Shown here: positions 61,101 to 64,000 of the stretch, one piece after another
Position numbering within the stretch: the stretch's first letter is position 1
Layout: each line of letters begins with the position of its first letter
DNA from: Sporosarcina sp. FSL K6-1522
Lineage (GTDB): Bacteria; Bacillota; Bacilli; Bacillales_A; Planococcaceae
Assembly: GCF_038622445.1 (NCBI RefSeq)
Contig: NZ_CP152019.1
Coordinates: forward strand, 4,190,501 to 4,254,500
Direction of reading: 5' to 3'
DNA: 64,000 nt
Notes under the pieces: generated by a model
Told to the model about the DNA's origin: nothing
Database searches by the model: none
The model's input: the letters and a program-made list of their open reading frames with translations, nothing else
Program-made: the position numbers and the translations under genes

Positions 61101-63034
61101 GTTTTATTGACTGTTAGAGTTGCTGTTGGCGTTTTCGGAATTTCCAGATTGACAATCTTTACCGATAGCTTAGATGATCCCGGTAGTGGGTGATACCCTT
61201 TACTAACTAGTGTTGTTTCTGTGATAGAACCATTAGCATCTACCACGAATGTTCGCGGGTCTACTTTGCTATGATTATCACTATTCTCATTTACTTCCGT
61301 AAGTATATACGTTCCTGGTTCCAAGCCCCCAAATGAATGGTTCTTTCCATTGGTAATCGGTACATTCCCACTGCTATACCCATTGTCACCAACCAACGTA
61401 AAGTTCGCAATTAGCGAATTATCATGCGAGTTTTCGAATGTCTTTGTAACGATTAGTTGTGCTTTTGGTGTTCTCTTGTTTGTAATCTTATCAAGTGCTT
61501 TGTCTTTTGTACCCGTTTCAAATGACAATGGTGCAACAGTTTGATAGCCAGTCGGCGTATTCGTTTCTGTCAGCTCACAGTTACTGTTTGCTGGTACATC
61601 TGTAAAGGTAGCTTTCCCATCTTTATTAGTTGTTTGGCTCTGCGTATAATCGTCACAAACCAATGTGAATGTAGCTTTTAAATCCTTAGTCTTTCCACCT
61701 TCAAACGTTTTTACGATGCTCACTTTTACAGGTTTAGTCTTTTTCTTGTTATTAATTGCTGGAAGTGTTTGATCTTTTACACCCGTTTCAAATGACAATG
61801 GTGCAACAGTTTGATAGCCAGTCGGCGTATTCGTCTCCGTCAGTTCACAGTTACTGTTTGCTGGTACATCTGTAAAGGTAGCTTTCCCATCTTTATTAGT
61901 TGTTTGGCTCTGCGTATAATCGTCACAAACCAATGTGAATGTAGCTTTTAAATCCTTAGTCTTTCCACCTTCAAACGTTTTCACGATGCTCACTTTTACA
62001 GGTTTTATAGGTTTAACCTTTTTCTTATTCGTAATCGTTACAATCTCTTTATTTCCGTTATAACTGTCTAAACTACCGTTGATAATTTCACCATTCTTCA
62101 CTTCGAAGTTCTGTGGTGCCATCAACACGTAGCCTTTTCCTTCTTCTGTTTCGGTTTCTGTAAGTGTGTAATTGCCATCTGGTAAGTCTTTAAAATATTT
62201 AGTTTCTCCGTTATCGATTTCTACTCCCGCTTTGGAATAACCTTTATCACTAGTTAATTTAAATTCAGCTTCTAAATCTTTATCATTCGATCCCTCGAAT
62301 AGCTTCTTAACACCTAGCTTCGGGCCGCCTGTCGGTTCAACATTACCCTGACAATCCATTCCAGCTGGTGCATTTACATAAGTGAACGTGTGATGTTTTT
62401 TCCCTGAATTCTCATCTGCAATTACAAATGTCCTTTCATTCTCTGTACATATCGTAGATCCTGTAGGCACTATTTCCGTTAGCGTCATTTTCCCATGGTG
62501 TACGTTGTTAAAAAACGCTACCCCATTTGCATCTGTCGCCACAGTTTTATCATACTGCCCCGAACCTCCCGGACCTGTCAAATGAAATTTTACACCCTCG
62601 ACAGGTTTACCAGTGGGATCTTTTTTCGTGACAGTCACGGTACCACCCAACGGATTATCTTTATCTTGATCTTTATTGCTCGGTGAATCCGCCAGTCCTG
62701 GCGGCGTTCTAGTTATTGACGAATCAGATGTTTCTGGTGTCGGTTTTGACTCCAGTGCTGTAGGTGGTTCCGTTTTTTCTACTTGCTCTGGTGTTGATGG
62801 TTCTGGTTTTTCTTCTGGCGGTGCTAGCGATGGTTCCGGCTCCGTTTTTTCTACTGGCGCTGGTGGTATCGGTTTTGTTTCGGGCGGTGGCACTTCTTGC
62901 TGCACAACTACCGGTGCCTCAACTGGTGCGACTGCTGGTGCTTCTCCCTCTGCATACGCCGTCGCCATAGGGCCTAAGACAATTTGACCTAATAACAAAA
63001 TCATAAAGGCAAAAATGTTTAACTTCTTCGACAT
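58196..63034 (-). CDS. LPXTG-anchored adhesin with about 13 CnaB/SpaA-like domains
   Basis: 1612 residues: signal peptide (residues 1-28), proline/glutamate-rich stalk (30-125), then about 13 beta-sandwich domains of the Cna_B / SpaA type (130-1470). Each begins with a strand such as VTVTKKDPTG or VSIVKTFEGG (the Lys) and ends with a strand such as TLTEIVP or ELREISAPNGY (the Glu), the residue pair that forms internal isopeptide bonds in this fold. A DP/EP-rich spacer of 21-residue repeats (1475-1550) leads to the sorting signal VLPRTGEGMM, a membrane helix and RRKRKESKQQ. Domains 3 and 4 are almost identical. Several domains hold paired cysteines (VCDDY / NCELTE). A sortase gene lies 50 bases upstream on the same strand. 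Confidence 0.93.
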   Translation of the reverse strand: MSKKLNIFAFMILLLGQIVLGPMATAYAEGEAPAVAPVEAPVVVQQEVPPPETKPIPPAPVEKTEPEPSLAPPEEKPEPSTPEQVEKTEPPTALESKPTPETSDSSITRTPPGLADSPSNKDQDKDNPLGGTVTVTKKDPTGKPVEGVKFHLTGPGGSGQYDKTVATDANGVAFFNNVHHGKMTLTEIVPTGSTICTENERTFVIADENSGKKHHTFTYVNAPAGMDCQGNVEPTGGPKLGVKKLFEGSNDKDLEAEFKLTSDKGYSKAGVEIDNGETKYFKDLPDGNYTLTETETEEGKGYVLMAPQNFEVKNGEIINGSLDSYNGNKEIVTITNKKKVKPIKPVKVSIVKTFEGGKTKDLKATFTLVCDDYTQSQTTNKDGKATFTDVPANSNCELTETNTPTGYQTVAPLSFETGVKDQTLPAINNKKKTKPVKVSIVKTFEGGKTKDLKATFTLVCDDYTQSQTTNKDGKATFTDVPANSNCELTETNTPTGYQTVAPLSFETGTKDKALDKITNKRTPKAQLIVTKTFENSHDNSLIANFTLVGDNGYSSGNVPITNGKNHSFGGLEPGTYILTEVNENSDNHSKVDPRTFVVDANGSITETTLVSKGYHPLPGSSKLSVKIVNLEIPKTPTATLTVNKTFEHGANQSLLEADFTLTSIGLGYSETQTVKGGESITFANLKPGTYSLTESKTPSGYLPFGIDTFTVKADGTFLHNNSHVYTKSIKNKKKTGSIAITKIDPNKKIFGIPKVLAGAKFKLVNNDTGEQWGDVQETLPVIGTTTFWHVPYGTYRLIEVKAPNGYVINDAYSEENGGFLITINDAVEAPIYVKNYEAETTPTAEITIEKNYQGLDETDFKADFTITGPEEYKQDVSIGGDGHTFGGLIPGDYTISETTSGSPDHDTVGDLTFTVSAENQIVDVTGTSDWVKYDGEAHKFTITNPKNPGEPKGTITIYKTFVGLEEGEVAPEVTINLLNSDKVTVDTAKIVDGIATFTVDYGSYYVEEVPLDGYTTTQDKGDKDKDVPIVIDADNKVDTVAITNTRIEQHGSLEVTKTGTDPDDPNKEKVIPLPGAQFTLMKDNQFYDYGGSNEWGADPFILTTGEDGKFTVSNLPPGEYELREISAPNGYKISDDSSWTITIVAGAQAEQPVFNELRTGTVTLTKTGDQEALLNGAVFDLYRGDPNGAHVRYVEDLTTAGTGDNAGRIVVEGLPIGDYYFVETKAPAGYMLDETPRKFTMTIEGNLLADVPVTNILGKGSAEFIKIDAADMVSEVPTPLKGAVFELWYEAAGTTGFKKIQTVTAEGDDVFHMKDLAFGKYYLVESKAPQYYVLDNKTEYPFEIAEGDGMQDITLNPITNEKGGDIVVKKVDAANTNRTLPGAVFELYRQGETPGSTIGEAIGTETTGDDGLATFKGLPYGKYTIKEIKAPAGYIITTAYTPVELSAEGEVSKTVTITNRRSGGGGGITPTPDPDPDPVDPDPQPETPDPDPDPDPVDPDPQPEGPGTDPDPEDPDPVDPDPQPEGPGTDPDPEDPDPQPEGPDGESVVPQPEKPIKVVEQPRAKVPSKEAKVLPRTGEGMMYELLITGLLAMVLGGWLLFGRRKRKESKQQ
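61503..62002. repeat. Tandem duplication inside the adhesin gene
   Basis: About 230 bases are repeated nearly exactly at an offset of 270 bases (for example cccgtttcaaatgacaatgg at 61512 and 61782). It encodes domains 3 and 4, which differ by only a few silent or minor changes, so the duplication is recent or kept alike by recombination. Confidence 0.9.
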
Positions 63035-63084
63035 GTTTCCTCCTCCTTACGTTTTCAAATGGTTTTTCGAGTGCTGCTTGTCCA

Positions 63085-63696
63085 TCATTGCTTCAATTCT
63101 GCTTGTACAATGAGTCGATCGGGTGGGTTGGATCGACCGAGTGGCGTGCATGTCACGAGTGTAATGAGTGGTTTGTCTTGATCTTCTAACACAGATACGT
63201 CTGATTTGTGGACCACAAATGTGCGGGTGACTTCATATTGAAGGTTTCCTACAGCTGTTGTGACTTCAATCACATCGTTTTCTCGAATCTCGTCTAACCG
63301 ATTGAACTGCTTACCGCTTGCCAGTGCTCGATGGCCCGCCAAACCGACATTGTTCACCGCAAATTGCTTTTTCGCATCCACAATACCCGCGCCTTTACTA
63401 AGACTATTCGGAGTCGCATCTGCAAAAATAGCCATTTCCAAGTCAATGCTGTCAATCCGAATAATTCCTGTTACACCTTCCGTTAAAACTTGCTGCCCTT
63501 TGTCCGATGTCGCTTCTATGGTGTCTACCTCTTCAGATGATGTCGATAGCTGTTGAATCAGTTCTGTCTGTCCAAGTTGTTCAAAGCTGTCTACTAATTT
63601 TTGTTGCTCCGTATCATAGCGAATCTTCTCGATTTGAGGATAAAAAACTAGCGCTCCCCCAACTATCAACAAAAGTATGCCTATTGCTCTACGCAA
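63085..63696 (-). CDS. Sortase (class D-like) paired with the CnaB adhesin
   Basis: About 203 residues. N-terminal membrane anchor (AIGILLLIVGGALVFYPQIEK), then a sortase domain: GIIRIDSIDLEMAIF, VGLAGHRALASGKQFNRLDEI (catalytic His), ITLVTCTPLG (catalytic Cys) and PDRLIVQAEL (Arg). It should cut the LPRTG signal of the neighbouring adhesin and join it to the wall, or build a polymer. GGGAGGGTGATAAGAAA stands in front of TTG 63696, which I take as the start; an ATG at 63729 has no ribosome site and would place GGAGG inside the gene. Confidence 0.9.
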   Translation of the reverse strand: MRRAIGILLLIVGGALVFYPQIEKIRYDTEQQKLVDSFEQLGQTELIQQLSTSSEEVDTIEATSDKGQQVLTEGVTGIIRIDSIDLEMAIFADATPNSLSKGAGIVDAKKQFAVNNVGLAGHRALASGKQFNRLDEIRENDVIEVTTAVGNLQYEVTRTFVVHKSDVSVLEDQDKPLITLVTCTPLGRSNPPDRLIVQAELKQ

Positions 63697-63793
63697 TTTC
63701 TTATCACCCTCCCTAAATATAATCCGCATAGTTCTAAAGATTTAAACTATTTAACAAACAGTAACAAAACCATTCTGAACATTTTCTGAACAA

Positions 63794-63843
63794 GACAAAA
63801 AAGACTATTTATTTCTCCAATTTCTCAGAGAAATAAATAGCCT
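63794..63843 (-). terminator. Terminator of the gene entering from the right
   Basis: AGGCTATTTATTTCTC pairs with GAGAAATAAATAGTCTT on the minus strand, followed by six T. Confidence 0.88.
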
Positions 63844-63856
63844 TCGATCTTCTGAC

Positions 63857-64000
63857 CTATTTTTTTAAATGTTCTGCGTAAATACTGACAATCTCTTTCG
63901 GGACATCAATCCCTAAATCCTCTATCCACTTCGCCTTAAATTCATGGAATAAAGCGACCATTTTCTGCATCTTGCTCATTTTGCCGAAATGATTGAGCAA
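63857..64000 (-). CDS. C-terminal end of an unidentified protein
   Basis: The frame is open from the right edge to TAG at 63857-63859 and gives 47 residues, helical and rich in Lys, Met and Glu (FGKMSKMQKMVALFHEF, then GIDVPKEIVSIYAEHLKK). A strong terminator follows within 15 bases, so it is a real gene end. I do not recognise the family from this piece. Confidence 0.65.
   Translation of the reverse strand: MLNHFGKMSKMQKMVALFHEFKAKWIEDLGIDVPKEIVSIYAEHLKK

Overview
The window looks like chromosomal DNA of a low-GC, Gram-positive, S-layer-bearing member of the Bacillales, most likely Planococcaceae (Sporosarcina or Lysinibacillus type). The reasons are strong AGGAGG-type ribosome sites, Bacillus-type promoters, six genes or gene remnants with SLH domains, a CsaB-like pyruvyl transferase, a YhfH zinc-ribbon protein, RhaEW and KipI-type PxpB. 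The species assignment is inference. No rRNA, tRNA, CRISPR array, transposase or prophage was seen.

Layout. 0-6.6 kb: the end of a SulP/STAS transporter, a small DUF6366-like membrane protein, an AraC/GyrI-like regulator, a TAXI-type TRAP transporter and an M20 amidohydrolase. The TAXI binding protein has its two halves in swapped order. 6.6-10.2 kb: a flippase / glycosyltransferase / CsaB-like operon, probably for the cell-wall glycan that SLH domains bind. 10.3-20.6 kb: a block of SLH surface proteins (a broken phosphodiester glycosidase, NlpC/P60, amidase, 5'-nucleotidase, unknown). 20.9 kb: a lipoprotein glycerophosphodiesterase. 21.8-34.3 kb: an eleven-gene leftward operon that reads as one pathway: oligopeptide ABC importer, IclR regulator, large M14 peptidase, pyroglutamyl peptidase and PxpABC 5-oxoprolinase. 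34.5-50 kb: deoxy-sugar catabolism (ROK kinase, RhaEW, ribulokinase-like, FucI, rhamnulokinase-like, FucA, Gfo/Idh, RbsABC-type importer, DeoR regulator, FucU). 50.4-54.2 kb: glyoxylate metabolism (alanine-glyoxylate aminotransferase, isocitrate lyase, divergent LytTR regulator) with YhfH. 54.4-63.7 kb: cell surface (SLH glucosaminidase, transglutaminase-like protein, 1612-residue LPXTG adhesin with 13 CnaB-like domains, its sortase).

Two kinds of repeat stand out. One is a family of composite, hairpin-forming elements in nearly every large gap between operons; two of them run into the 3' ends of araB and fucU and supply the last codons and stop. The other is a set of three tracts of exactly 21-bp tandem units (heptads in translation, FARFxxx-like), one reading in frame toward the GDPD gene. 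A 267-bp MITE-like element with 15-bp terminal inverted repeats sits inside the peptide operon.

The main points for a second look are the circularly permuted TAXI binding protein, the two lesions in the SLH phosphodiester glycosidase, the 21-bp tracts, and the repeat-derived C-termini with paired arm changes.
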